NCBI GenBank assembly: GCA_001600175.1
Contig: BCJC01000001.1
Location: forward strand, 3,581,652-3,645,651
DNA length: 64,000 nucleotides
Origin: Erythrobasidium yunnanense
Lineage: Eukaryota > Basidiomycota > Cystobasidiomycetes > Erythrobasidiales > Erythrobasidiaceae
Direction of reading: 5' to 3'
Positions 1 to 10,789 of this stretch are shown here, one piece after another (positions within the stretch are counted from its first letter, which is position 1; every line of letters starts with the position of its first letter). The notes under the pieces were generated by a model. The model saw nothing but the letters and a program-made list of their open reading frames with translations, searched no databases and was not told where the DNA came from. The position numbers and the translations under genes are program-made.

Positions 1-1815
1 GGGAAACTCTCAGACATCATCGGTCGACGAGCGGCCTCTCTTATCGCTCTGAGCCTCTTCACGATAGGAACGCTGCTATGTGGATTGGCAAAGAGCATGC
101 CAATGCTTATTGCAGCTAGAACCATAGCAGGGTGTGGTGGTGGAGGTATTATGACAATCTCGTCGATTGTAGCATCCGACATAATTCCCTTAAAGAAGCG
201 TGGCCTGATCCAAGGTCTAGTCAACATCTTCCTTTACTGGAGGAAACCAAGACTGATACATGATACCACAGGCATTGTGAATATTTTTTATGGGATTGGC
301 GCAGGTCTCGGAGCGCCCTTGGGAGGTGTCGTAGTCGCTCGGTTTGACTGGCGCTGGGCATTTTTGCCTCAAGTGCCATTCCTGGTCACCTCCTGGATAC
401 TCATCCTCATCTTCGTCAAATATAAGCTACCAGGGCAGAGCTCGACCACAAAGGCCGCTTTCAAGCAGATAGACTGGCTGGGATCAGCAACGCTCATAGT
501 CTGCATATCTAGTCTGCTGCTTGGTCTCAGCTTCAAGAATAATCAGGTAGATAGCGCTTTCGCAGGATTGTTCTCTTCCGCTAAGACTGTGGTACAGGGC
601 CTTCCCTGGTCAAGCTACAAAGTATGGGTCTCTTTGACCAGCTTCGTGGTCTTCCTATTCGGTTTTGTAGCTGTAGAAGCCTATGTCAGCCCGAATCCCG
701 TCATGCCGCTGCGGATCCTGTCACATCGCTCGCCAATCAGTGAGTGTCTGATCAACCCAAGTTATCCTTATCGCTTAATTGTCTTCCAGGCATCGCTGTC
801 AGCAACTTCATATTCTCAATGACTAGCTTTTCAGGTGGGCAGCAGGTCTAAGTTGAAACAACTAGGCTGAGTCGACTGTTCGCAGTGCTCTACTACTATC
901 CTTTATTCTTCCAGACGGTTCAGCAGAATACGGCGCAACAAGCAGGTAAGCCCCCGTAGCTTGGCAGTACTGCCTAAAGCTGAGAATCCAAATCTCTACA
1001 GGCATACATTTGATTCCGAATGCTGTGTCTCTGTCAGCCGGTTCCTTGTTTGCTGGATTCTGGGTGCGTTGGTCTCAGCAGGCTCAGACAAAGAGCGCTA
1101 AAGCTTGTCGAAAGATGCGCCGGACGGGCAAATACTATCGCATCAACCTTGTGTCTGCTGGTCTACCTATCCTAGGAGCCGCCTTGATGGCCACCATGAC
1201 CACCCGACCTCGTATACTAGACTGGATCTGCGTCTCCATCCTTGCTTTTGGCACAGGAGCGAATGTCACGCTCTTACTGGTATCTCTCCTGGCGAATGTC
1301 GATCGAAGTGATATGGCCGTAGCGACTGGTATCTCGTATTTGTTCAGGTGACGTTCTGAATAGTTGCTCATTTCGAATATTGCTGAGAGCGGTCTATAGG
1401 TATACTGGCCAAGTCGTCGGAGTAGGCGTATCTGGCGGCCTGATGCAAGCTGTACTCTCGAGCCAGCTTCACAAGCGCATCACAGGTCCTGGCTCCGAAG
1501 AGCTTATTGAGCGGATCCGTCGAGTCTCTTCCTCAATACCCAAGCTTCCGGCCGATATCAGGGAGCAGGCCATTGCGAGCTATCGAGCAGCTCTGCATGC
1601 TGTCTTCATTATGATCGCCTGCCTTGCTGCGGTGAACATGCTGATTTGCATAGTTGTGAGCTCATACTCAGCGAGGTGGTACCGATGGATGCTGACATAT
1701 GCTCACCTCATAGATCGAGGAGCATCCGCTGCCAGGTAGCTTCGAAGAGGAGCAGAAGATGCGGGACGACAGACGGCTTGCCAGTGGGCAGAACACCCCT
1801 TCGCCGCGCGAGTGA
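1..1815 (+). CDS. MFS multidrug/basic amino acid transporter, 3' part (5' end outside window)
   Basis: A major facilitator of the fungal DHA2/VBA-FNX type, a proton-driven exporter or vacuolar importer of drugs or basic amino acids. The window opens inside the loop that carries MFS motif A (GKLSDIIGRR), so roughly the first transmembrane segments lie upstream. It is followed by hydrophobic helices, the segment GIGAGLGAPLGG, and the loop MRRTGKYY typical of the family. The exon model closes in phase: 1-214, 272-739, 790-834, 886-945, 1002-1063, 1115-1347, 1400-1655, 1714-1815. The 51-nt intron 1064-1114 is free of stops, but removing it restores the loop SLFAGFWMRRTGKYY. Substrate cannot be told from sequence. 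Family assignment is firm; the vacuolar versus plasma-membrane location is open. Confidence 0.85.
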
Positions 1816-2299
1816 ATGTGCAGAGATTGCCGTGTAGTCAGTTTGCAGAGCAGGTGAGAGTGTCAAAGCCATTAACACTGTGTGCGTAGCGCTACTGCAA
1901 CATCCCGCTGGCATTGACCTGCCCTCGCTGAAGCCCACCGACGATGCCAGGAGGTACAAGCGAGCGCGAGCTTCAAATTTTGGGGAATTTCCTTTGTCGA
2001 CTTCCCCTGCAGATGCCTAGACAACGGAAGCTCCTGCCTGACATCGGATATGCCGGCGCGCCAGAATCCCCTTGAGGGAAAGGTTGTTTCCTTTGCGGAT
2101 GGAACGGCTTGACAGCCGCCCTTTGAAGTCGCCTGGTCTTTGTTGGCTCAAACAAAGGTCAGCTGCTGTCTCCAGGGTATAAAGTGCAGCTCTCTGGCTC
2201 TCGCACCTTGTCTCTTTCCAACTTACTCTCCACTAGCCTCTTGACTATCTAGCCTCTTCACATCACACATCTGTCTCAGCCCTCCGGTCCGAAGACAAC
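1816..2299 (+). promoter_or_regulatory. Intergenic region with TATA box and pyrimidine-rich leader of the small Cys-rich gene
   Basis: The 3' flank of the transporter gene passes into a promoter. A TATA box (TATAAA, 2178-2183) lies about 120 bp before the ATG at 2300, and the stretch between is strongly C/T-rich, as in fungal 5' leaders. A clear TATA box suggests an inducible or strongly expressed gene. No convincing open frame was seen in the rest. Confidence 0.5.
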
Positions 2300-2515
2300 A
2301 TGCCTTGTTGCGGAAACCCAAGTCTCGAATATGCCGCTAAGTACAAGAACTCTTTTGGCACATGGGTTTTGCTGTATACTTGCGGCCGCTGCAATACTAC
2401 TGATACAAGATGTCAGCTGGAAGGCAACGGCTGCACCACCATTGTGGCCACAACCTGCGATAGGTATGGTTGGAGAACAGTCAACTATTGCCGGACCTGC
2501 CGCAAGCACGATTGA
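2300..2515 (+). CDS. Small cysteine-rich protein (71 aa), CxxC pairs
   Basis: Single-exon 71-residue protein starting at the first ATG after a TATA box and C/T-rich leader. It has nine cysteines: a CC near the N-terminus, CGRC around residue 29, isolated Cys in the middle, and CRTC close to the end. The spacing of CxxC pairs suggests a small zinc ribbon. There is no signal peptide or membrane segment, so it is probably intracellular. It resembles the protein encoded at 3862-4125: the motif TCGRCNTTDTRC here matches TCPRCQITRTKC there, and VNYCRTC matches VNRWCTTC, so the two look like local paralogs. No function is recognised. The coding call rests on the promoter, the Cys pattern and the paralogy. 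Confidence 0.6.
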   Translation: MPCCGNPSLEYAAKYKNSFGTWVLLYTCGRCNTTDTRCQLEGNGCTTIVATTCDRYGWRTVNYCRTCRKHD

Positions 2516-2746
2516 GACGGCAATCTACGTACGGGGGAGGAATCCTCCTCTACTCTCAAAGACCCATCCCGAAGAAGCAGAACCAAAAGCGCTCGACTCG
2601 AATGCAAAACATTCACGACACCTGCGAGAAACACGCAACCAAAACCACTCAATACGAGTGTACTTTGCTTCCGTTTGACTTGTCTTTTCCGTTGTGACAC
2701 CTTCTCCTTCTCTCTTGAACTTCTTCGGATGTCCGATTCACGCATT

Positions 2747-3417
2747 TTATATCCACCTTACACTGATGTCAACCTGATTGCGGACTCTCAATTTCGACTC
2801 ATGCACATCCTCCACATCTAGCGGAACAGACAAGGGCCACATAAAGGGATTATCTGCTCGCTGCGTCGGCTGTTCGGATGTGAGAAAGCCTGCTGCTCGC
2901 CCTACAACGCTCGGTATCTGCTCGCCTCTCTTCTGCTCCTCAGACGCTGCTAGACAATAGAGGATCAAGTCATCAGAAGCATCAACGCCATTGAGAGCAC
3001 TAAGGTAGATCAGCAAAACACGTCAGCTTGTATACCTCCCGATTCATTCCAAACGGAACTCATAGACCACCCGATCGGGCAGATCACCTGAGGTTACAAA
3101 ACAAGTGTATCGGCGCACAGCCTGTAGTTTGCGAGGCTACATCTGCACGTTACTGGGACATCAGCGTAAGAGCGCTACGCCGAATGGTTGGCATGACCTA
3201 CCTGCTACAGATATTTGCAGATGGTGTGGAGGATAGGCGCGCTTCGGACAGCCGCGAGGCGGCTAAGTCTCTCGTGGTATAATGCTGCGAAAGGTTCATT
3301 GTGCAAGCTGCAAAGAGCAACTAATTCTTCCATCTGCCCATACGCCTCGGACGTCGCTTGCCACTCGAAGGCTGATGCGAGGAGCGCTTGCTGGACTGCT
3401 GGAGATTTACGAGACAT
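2747..3417 (-). CDS. Probable multi-exon hypothetical gene, structure unresolved
   Basis: Two protein-like stretches lie on this strand. One begins at an ATG at 3417 (MSRKSPAVQQALLASAF) and runs to about 3205. The other (about 2747-3000) contains VVGRAAGFLTSEQPTQ and DNPFMWPLSVPLDV and ends at a stop at 2747. The sequence between has several candidate GT and AG sites (for example a strong gtaggt donor near 3200 and acceptors near 3120 and 3000), but I found no set of introns that joins the two in phase: the first stretch meets an in-frame stop just before the best donor. It may be one gene, or two short ones. No family recognised. Confidence 0.35.
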
Positions 3418-3861
3418 GGCAAAAGCTCAGTGTGGATGAACGCAGCCTCGGTTGAGAGAGCTCTCAATACCCTCTTTACGTTCGTGAAGCTGTCGTGCCA
3501 GAACGTCTGCCCCTGCCAGTTTCCGCTTCCAAATAAGGAATCGTAACATGACAGTGCGCAACGCCGTGCTATAGCTGCCGATTCTGACCGTCTTGACTAT
3601 GTTCTTGTTTCAAGGCCGCCTTCAGTACGCTTCAGGCCATCATCTGTGTCGTCAGCAGGGCTCCCTTTCAGCTTACGGGTGTCTGAAAAGGATCTGCTGC
3701 GGCTTTGTATGCTCGGCGATTGCACCGAGCCCTTACAGCTCAGATTTAAAAAGGTGCTTATTCAGCGTAGGCTACAAAACGCTGCACATCGCGTTGATTT
3801 CTGCTCTTCATTCTGCAGTCTCTGTGGAGAGATCAACAAACAGGATATAAGTACGCTCACC
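3418..3861. other. Intergenic region
   Basis: Separates the unresolved minus-strand gene from the second small Cys-rich gene. An AT-rich element (TTTAAAAA near 3745) sits about 115 bp before the ATG at 3862 and may serve as its core promoter. A TATAAG near 3846 is too close to the ATG to do so. Short open frames here have no recognisable features. Confidence 0.3.
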
Positions 3862-4125
3862 ATGTCTACATGCGCTCGATGCGGCAGCACGCTCCAAGCT
3901 TCTACGGAGAGAGTGCCATTCACCAAGCCGGATGGAACCGAAGGAGCGCGAACAAGGCATTGGCTTACCTGCCCAAGATGCCAGATCACTCGAACCAAAT
4001 GCGATTGGCCCAGTCACAATCACACTTTCAGGACTCCTAATCGAGCAGATCGAGCAGATACTGCAGCTTTCGGAGTCACTGTGAATCGATGGTGTACGAC
4101 CTGTTGCAGGTGGATCTCGGTCTAA
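3862..4125 (+). CDS. Small cysteine-rich protein (87 aa), paralog of the 2300-2515 product
   Basis: Single-exon 87-residue protein with three CxxC pairs (CARC near residue 4, CPRC near 43, CTTCC near the C-terminus) plus a KC, a pattern like a zinc ribbon. I chose the ATG at 3862 because the first CxxC follows it directly. The open frame extends further upstream without a recognisable sequence. The TCPRCQITRTKC block and the VNRWCTTC block line up with the protein encoded at 2300-2515, in the same order and similar spacing. No signal peptide or membrane segment. Function unknown. Confidence 0.55.
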   Translation: MSTCARCGSTLQASTERVPFTKPDGTEGARTRHWLTCPRCQITRTKCDWPSHNHTFRTPNRADRADTAAFGVTVNRWCTTCCRWISV

Positions 4126-4630
4126 AGAGCAAGGTCTCACGTAGCGGTGAGTGTGTGGACCATGCGCGTGAGGCGCATGCCACGCTAAGGTGAAGGCTCA
4201 ATCAGAAGACCTTCCATGAGATCTCTACTGCTCCCTCCATCTCGTTTGCAACTCTTGAACTGTTCCACATGAGTCAGCTTCAATCGTTGTCTTAGGCTTT
4301 CACGCTAATCTTCCTTTCCAATGAATCCCTTTCTCCGCCTTGATCAGTCCGTGTCTTGTCGACTTGGCCTCGGGTTTCGTTCGAGTAGAGCTAATTTTAC
4401 TGTGAAAGCTGACCTTACGAGGGGACTCCCTAACCGGACTGTAGTCGAGATCGAGCATCCTTGACAAAGCCAACAGCGGGACGTAGTGCGGACTGTATAA
4501 CAGATTCGAGCGTAGAGCAGACTCGCTTGCTGCACAAATGAAGTAGCAATGTTCCTGTCAAGCAGAAGTCGGTTACCGGCAGATGTCCTCCTGCTAACAG
4601 GATGATAAGACGGCCCACGTTTGGTCTGCG
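4126..4630. other. Intergenic region before the PNS1-like gene
   Basis: About 500 bp with no convincing coding sequence. It must hold the terminator of the small Cys-rich gene and the promoter of the PNS1-like gene. No clear TATA box was found. Confidence 0.3.
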
Positions 4631-7129
4631 ATGAGCTATCAGCCGTTCAGCCATGCTTCAGCGTATGCTTCACAGTTCCTTCAGCACAGTTTCGCGCCGT
4701 TTCAAGGCCAGAATCAGCAGCATCAGCATCAGCGCTCCTCAACGGCGCCGCTGTTCTATTCGACGCTGGACAATGGCAGCGTAGCCATTCTTGACGAGGA
4801 GCATGGGATGCTGCTACCACGTAGCGTCTTGCGGACGAGTGACAGCAGGATCCAGGCTGGGTATTCGACGAGAGATGGTCAGAGACGAGGGAGGGCCATC
4901 GACGAGGAGGACGAAGAAGAAGAAGATGATAACGATGATGGTCTAGGCAGATACAACAGCGACAATGAAGACGCAATCCACGAAGATATCGACCCATTTA
5001 GGGCGCCGATATCATCCACATCAGCCTCGAGCAAACGCAGCAAGCCAGGCTGGCGAATGGCACCAAGCAGTAGTGGCAGATCCAACAACCACAATGCATA
5101 CTCGTTGAAGGTCTCGCAGGCCGCGCTGAACGACATATACGATGATGCTCAGTCTGTTTACTCAAGCGTGTTTGTAGGACCAAACAATGCTAAAGGGAAG
5201 GGTAAAGCAGTCTCAGAAGGAGGAGATGATGAGGAAGAGGGAGACCACGCGCATGCTGCCCCGCCAGACATGCTCCTCATCGATCCTACCAGACGGGCCA
5301 ACTTAACCGAAACTCCGACAGGCACACGCACCTTGTCTGACTACCCGATGCCTGTATCTAAGTACAGAAGCCGGCCTACACTTGGGAAGGACAGCTCGAG
5401 GCCACCGGATTACGACGACTGGCAGGATCTGAGGCCGAGGGATCCACTCTGGGCCAGAATCTATTATGCCAACTTTGGTCTTACTCTAGCAGTGATCATC
5501 TACACTCTTCTTTTCGTCAGCTCATCCAGTCTCTCGTCCGCTGCAACCATTTCGCCGCCCGCTGCGATCTTGGCGACCTTTCCTACGCTGTTCTTTCTGA
5601 CCCTTCTATCAAGCTTAGCGGCAACCTCTATTATATCCTCTCTCCTTATTCTCAATTCTGTGGAACGGATGCGGCCGGTGCTGCAGATTGTACTGCTGCT
5701 TCCGCCGATAGTCACCGGCATATCTGCAGGATGGGCTTTCTCAAGCTCTTATTCTTCAGCAAATCCAGCTGTAACAACTCTCATACTCCGCTATACAAGT
5801 ATAGCTATCTTCCTATCTGTTCTTTTCAATATCCGATGGTACTACCACTCATCGAGTCTGCGGCTCGAGCGTACTCTGCGGGTCATCAATGTAGCATCTG
5901 AAGTCCTTCTGGCTCACCCTAGCATCATTCTCGTCGCTCTTACCCTCCTTGGCGGCTTTCTGTTCGCTACAATACCAGCACTCTTGGTCATTGCGAAGCT
6001 ACTCTCGTCCTCTGGCCACCAAGAATCGTATCTCAGCCAAACAGCATGGATACCGAATGGTCTACCTACCTTACTCGCAATACATACCTCCTTCGTCTAC
6101 TTCTGGTATTTGGGAGTCGTCCGCGCTCTGCTCAAGCATACTATCAGCGGGACTGTCGGACAGTGGTGGTTCCATAGACACACGAGCGTCTCAGCCTCGG
6201 TCCTGTCACGAGCGGATGCGGACACAACTGCCTCTCTGACTGCCTCGCGCCGGACGAAGTATAGCAAGAAGAGAGCAGCTCGGACAGTCCAGGATGCTTT
6301 AGCCAGAGCAAGAGGGCCCTCATTCGGGACTGTCTCTCTCGGAGGATTAGTCAGCTCTATTCTTCACGCATGCGACTTTCTTCTTCGGATAAGCAGCATA
6401 GCTCTATCGCGTTCGAGGCAATTGACCTCTCCAACGTCTCCTCTGTCGGGCGGGATCTTTGGCTTTCTCCTCCGTCTCGCCATCAGTCTCATCCTCCTTC
6501 CTCTTGTCAGCATCCTTACGAGCTTGCTGAGGACGGTCAGCGGCTTCGCAATTACGCATTCTGCCATCACTGGCGATTCCTACTTTGCTGCTGCGAAAGA
6601 AGCCAAGGATCTGATCAGCACGAGACAAGGGACCGATATTGTAGCATCACGTATGTCGACATGCCTTCGGATCTTTTTGCTCGTATCTGACGCAACCTTT
6701 ACAGACCTTATCGTTCATACCATTCTCAACCTGCTCTCCCTAGCTGCTGGCATTCTCGGCTTCATAGCTGGCTGGCTATCCGTGCCGTACATGTCCTCGA
6801 GCGATTCTTCTACAGAAGGCGGGGTCGTATTGGAAGTCAAGATCCTCACATCGTTCCTTATAGCTGGATTGTGCGGCATCATCCCTTATTGGACTGTCCG
6901 CTTCGCAGGCGATGTGCTCTCGAATACGTAAGCTTGAGTCATCTTCTAGAGTCACGATAGATGCGTGCTGATTAAGTGGAACAGGGTCGATGCCATCTTC
7001 GTATGCTTCAACATCGACCTCGACACAGGTCTCACAAATTGCCAAAAAGCTTTTGAAGCTTTCGCATACGAAGAAAAGGAGGACGACGAAGATTCGGAAG
7101 GCGATGACCTTGCAGGATCAGCTGTATAG
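4631..7129 (+). CDS. PNS1: Choline transporter-like protein (CTL/SLC44, PNS1 type)
   Basis: Multi-pass membrane protein of the CTL/SLC44 family. Exons 4631-6650, 6705-6927 and 6985-7129 close in phase and give 795 residues. The first 270 or so are hydrophilic and disordered, with an acidic run (EEDEEEEDDNDD) and the conserved lead-in RPRDPLWARIYYANFG to the first helix. About ten hydrophobic helices follow, and the family-typical end VDAIFVCFNIDLDTG precedes an acidic tail. The first intron (54 nt, gtatgt..acag) has no stop, so the frame can be read through. Removing it gives DIVASHLIVHTILN, closer to the family. Yeast PNS1 sits in the plasma membrane and its transport role is unclear, so choline transport is inferred from the family only. 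Confidence 0.85.
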
Positions 7130-7513
7130 TCGCTGAAAGGAAATTCGAGGGCCAGAGCAGCTTGCATGTGTATCATCGCAATAATGTGTAGCCATCTCCT
7201 TGCTGACAGTAGTTCAGTTGTGCCGATTCACTCTGTACATCAGTGTGCTCTTGTAACGTGTTGGCAAATACTCGTTTCCCTTTCTACAGGAAGTGAGACA
7301 GAGCGGAATATAACTGACCCTGGCTCGAAGAGTCAAAGGGCTGACCCGGAAAGTATGGCGATTCTCTACGATGGCGCAAGTCAATGACCGTCAACGGCTC
7401 TGAATATGTGCAAGCCCTGCGGTCTAGCATTTCCCTTATGCAATGCAATCTGCATTTAATTCTTTCTCTGAATTGCCAATGATATGGTACACGCTCCGTA
7501 GCCTGCGTACAGG
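7130..7513. other. Convergent 3' intergenic region
   Basis: The PNS1-like gene and the minus-strand CFEM gene converge here, so it holds two 3' ends. AT-rich stretches near 7440-7480 could serve as polyadenylation signals. No gene seen. Confidence 0.3.
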
Positions 7514-9815
7514 CTACAAAGCTCTGCCCATCTTGCTGTTCAGTGTGCTGGGTGTTGGAACACTCGTTCTCCTAGACGAGCCTTGACTACTGGCTAGAGC
7601 AGGTGAGTCCGCGGCTTGTTCGGGTGAGTATATGTAAAAGCCTGAAGGCGCTCTCGCTGCGCCTGGCGGCAAGGAGTCATCACTTCGATCTTCGCGGATG
7701 TCTGGTAAACGAGTGTGGAAATGGGTGCTGGGGCCAACGCTGGATTGACCATCATATGAGGGTGGTGCCGCTGGCGCGCCAATCATGCTCAGGTATGCTG
7801 ACGATGCTGAAACTGGTGTTGTAGGAAGCGACGAGCGGGTGCTGGTGCGCTGTGTCATCCTGCGCCTGCTCGACTGTCTCCTATGCATGGAATTCTTGCG
7901 CGATGGGATAGGAGTTCCACCCGACAGAACGAAAGGAACATTGGTATAAGGTAGTGGTGCGGCTCCAGGAGGGAGACTTACGTTGCCGGCGGATGTCGCC
8001 CAAGCCAGATCGACAGAAGAAGGTCTGGTCATGGTAGCTCTGTCTCCGTTCCAGATAGATCGAGTCTCTGCTCCTACATCCGATGTGGCTCTTGTGTGTG
8101 TCGATCGGTTGGGAGATGCATCAACAAAATTCGTAGGCGTCAGAGCTGTAGAGGGGCTCGTATGCTCTGCTACGGATGCGGATCTTGGTGAGTAAGCGGA
8201 AGGCAAGGTCTGTCTTTGTTGCTCCAACGCTGATCCATTCCAAAGCGAATGGGAAATAGAGCCCCTTGGCGCTTCAGGTGGGTAGGCAGAATAATCGGAC
8301 TCGACAGCCTTGACTGGTGACATGAGACCTTCCGCTGAATGGTGACTGCTAGCAGTCGTAGCTCTGGCAGCTGGACCTGCTCCAAAGCCAGTCGGATCCC
8401 TGCCAAGCAGTTTCGCAAAGTAGCTTGTTGTGCCAGACTTGGAGAAGGAGCGAGATAGGACGAAGCTTCTCGGCGTTGAAGCAAACTCCGGCATCTCGTT
8501 AGACGGCTGAGATCCTCTTTTCATGTCTATCCACTTGGGTGTAAACCTCGAAGAGTACTTCGAGCGAGATGACCGCCCGCTCTTTCTGCTTAAAGCAGCC
8601 CACGACTTACGCGAGGACGCTCTCGAAGCGGGTGGAGCTTTTGAAGAGCGGCTAGATGGCTCGATATCCAGGAAAGACATGTTTGTCTTGTTCAGGGCAT
8701 TGGAGGCGTTCTGTAGGCTTCCTGCAGCTTGCTGGAGAGCCGGCGAGCGTCCAGCATACATACTATAGATAGGAGTAGTGGCCGACACATCGGCTTTATC
8801 ATCTTTTTCGAGCTCTTCTCGCGGCGCGATCGCTCGCATGACGCTTACTCTGGCTGCGTCTCGCCGCCGCTTTCGTCGACGGACCAGAAGCAGTAAAGCG
8901 ACTAGAAGAGCTACTCCGGCTACAGCACCGATCACTATGCCAACTATGGCACCGAGGGATAGGGACTGCCAATCCGAAGAAGGTGCGGCTGGAAGGCCAC
9001 CTCCGCCTGAAGTAGCTTCAGTATCTGCGCTCGAACGACTGCGAGTAGACGAGGCCCTGGAGCTTTGTGAGAAGCGCGCAGATGTCGTTCGCGAAGTGTT
9101 ACCCTCGGTAGAACTGCTGGCTGCAGACGATGCTGTAGTGCTGACCGCGAAGAATGTGCCTCTGGAAGCGCTTGAAGTGTTGCTAGTTCCGTTGTCGACC
9201 GTATCCGAAACTTCAGCGGACGGCGATGGAAGCGGCAGCGCTGTGCTCGAAGTAAGCGAGTCGCTTCCCGTTGCTTCACTTTGTGCATCGTCCTCTTCTT
9301 CGGCGTCGGATGTTTCTAATGGAAGCCTTGTGCGTGATACCGAGACAGCATCTGTGGTACGAGTTCGCGTGGGACGTCGTGTAGACGTGACCCGAGGCTT
9401 CGTGGAGGTAGTCGAGGCGGGCACAGTCCTAGATATCGAAGACAGGCTATCTTGTCCACATGTCTGTACTGAGTACGTCAGAAGCCGGTCATGCTTATCT
9501 AGTATTGCGCACTCACGCCAATAATGCTGTCTCGAAAGCTGGCAGCATCGCTGTCGGAACAGCTTGCAGATAAACATCCTAGCACTCTTTGATTGTCCGT
9601 ACTAGAACATAGACACGCGCTCTAGAGGAGTATCTTCAGCGATGTTTGGATTGGCGATAGAAAGGGAATTGAGGACGCACATCGCCAGCTGAGCATATAT
9701 GAGAGCTCATGCAGTTGGAAACACTGCAGATGGCGTCAGCATGTTCACGAATACAGCAGCACTCAACGCTCACCAAGCTCCTGCTAGAGCATCGTCTAAT
9801 CCCGGATACTGCCGC
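7514..9815 (-). CDS. CFEM-domain single-pass memb. protein, Ser-rich (5' end unresolved)
   Basis: Encodes an ectodomain with the eight cysteines of a CFEM domain, spread over several small exons: GACVSNC..HIC (exons ending at 9774 and spanning 9681-9723), SACLCSS..GCLSASC (9517-9621) and TCGQ at the start of the last exon. The last exon, 7514-9463, encodes a Ser/Thr-rich stalk, a glycine-rich membrane helix of the SKG6/AXL2 type (IVGIVIGAVAGVALLVALLL) followed by RRRKRRR, and a long Ser/Pro-rich cytoplasmic tail. Introns 9464-9516, 9622-9680 and 9724-9773 fit in phase. The start and signal peptide lie upstream of about 9775 and were not resolved. CFEM proteins act in haem/iron capture, surface sensing or adhesion; which applies here is unknown. 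A similar gene is divergent at 10.8-12.3 kb. Confidence 0.75.
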
Positions 9816-10780
9816 CTCAGCACGATGGCGATTTGTCGTCTGTCATGCCTGTGATGTCGCCTCGACATGCTTGCCTCGCACATGCATTACGACCTTGTGG
9901 CGCCCATTACTTGATGCGATTTGCCTAGCTCAATAACAGCATCACGGCTGTCCTGGCACTTCGTAGAGACTCTTAGCCAAGCAAGGAAGTGTGCAGAGAC
10001 AGTAAGTTCAAAGGGAAAAGCTGGCGGTCAGAGTGATACGGCCCAGCTCCTTCCGCTGAAGCTGGAGCTGGACAAACTTCCTTGATGTCTTCTCACGAGA
10101 GTGGTTTTGCGTCAGGAATCAGCAGTATACGTAAGGAGTTGTGAAGCGGTCGCTTCTCCATCAGCAGGAAATGAGGGCTTTGTCTTTGAGGTTAGGTTTC
10201 GTTTCTTGACTTCGTTCGCCTCTGTCCGGACCAACGGAGCATAGCTGGAGCATCAAGATCCAGCTCATTCTGAGTATTCCATGCTGTTATGTAATGCTGG
10301 CACCCTTTCTGCTCTTTCTTTGAGAGCCTACGAATGCGTCAAGACTCAAGCTGTGGGCTGCGTGCGCCTGCGCGCCGGAATGATAGAACAGTGGCAGCAA
10401 TGCCATATATATTGTACACTTCTTGATGCCATTCAAGCTGGCGGCATCAAAGTCTGCCACGAAGACAGCTGTTCGGTTTCCCAACGCTGGCAGGCTTACC
10501 GCCTAGGTCGGCGGAAACGACAGCTTCTGACGCATCGCCGAGTGACATGCGTAGTTCAATACCATCTGAATGTTCATGAGCCTCATTAAAGCTGCACTTC
10601 GCCCGCGATAAGACTCACCACGAGGTAGCCAAACTGACCATAGTACAATTAGAAGCCGGACAGCATCCCATCATCCTCCTTCCCCAGTCATTCCGTTACG
10701 ATTCAGACCATCTTTACGCGATGCGTTTGTCCGCGAGTCGGATCAGAACCGACCAGGCTCTTCCAGGTTCGCAAGCTCGG
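9816..10780. promoter_or_regulatory. Divergent region between the two CFEM genes
   Basis: About 950 bp that must contain the first exons and the shared or back-to-back promoters of both CFEM genes. Short open frames occur, for example one on the plus strand from 10281 that starts MLLCNAGTLSALSL and could be signal-peptide-like, but no frame-consistent splice to the downstream CFEM exons was found. No clear TATA box. Confidence 0.35.
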
Positions 10781-10789
10781 TGATTCGCG

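Noticed and set aside
8778-9524. Plus-strand open frame of 248 codons
   Set aside because: It is the antisense of the Ser/Thr stalk and membrane exon of the CFEM gene, and its composition mirrors that gene's codons. It begins at an ATG with no signal of its own.
10281-10589. Plus-strand open frame of 102 codons between the CFEM genes
   Set aside because: The start resembles a signal peptide, but the rest lacks CFEM or stalk features and no phase-consistent splice to the next exon was found.
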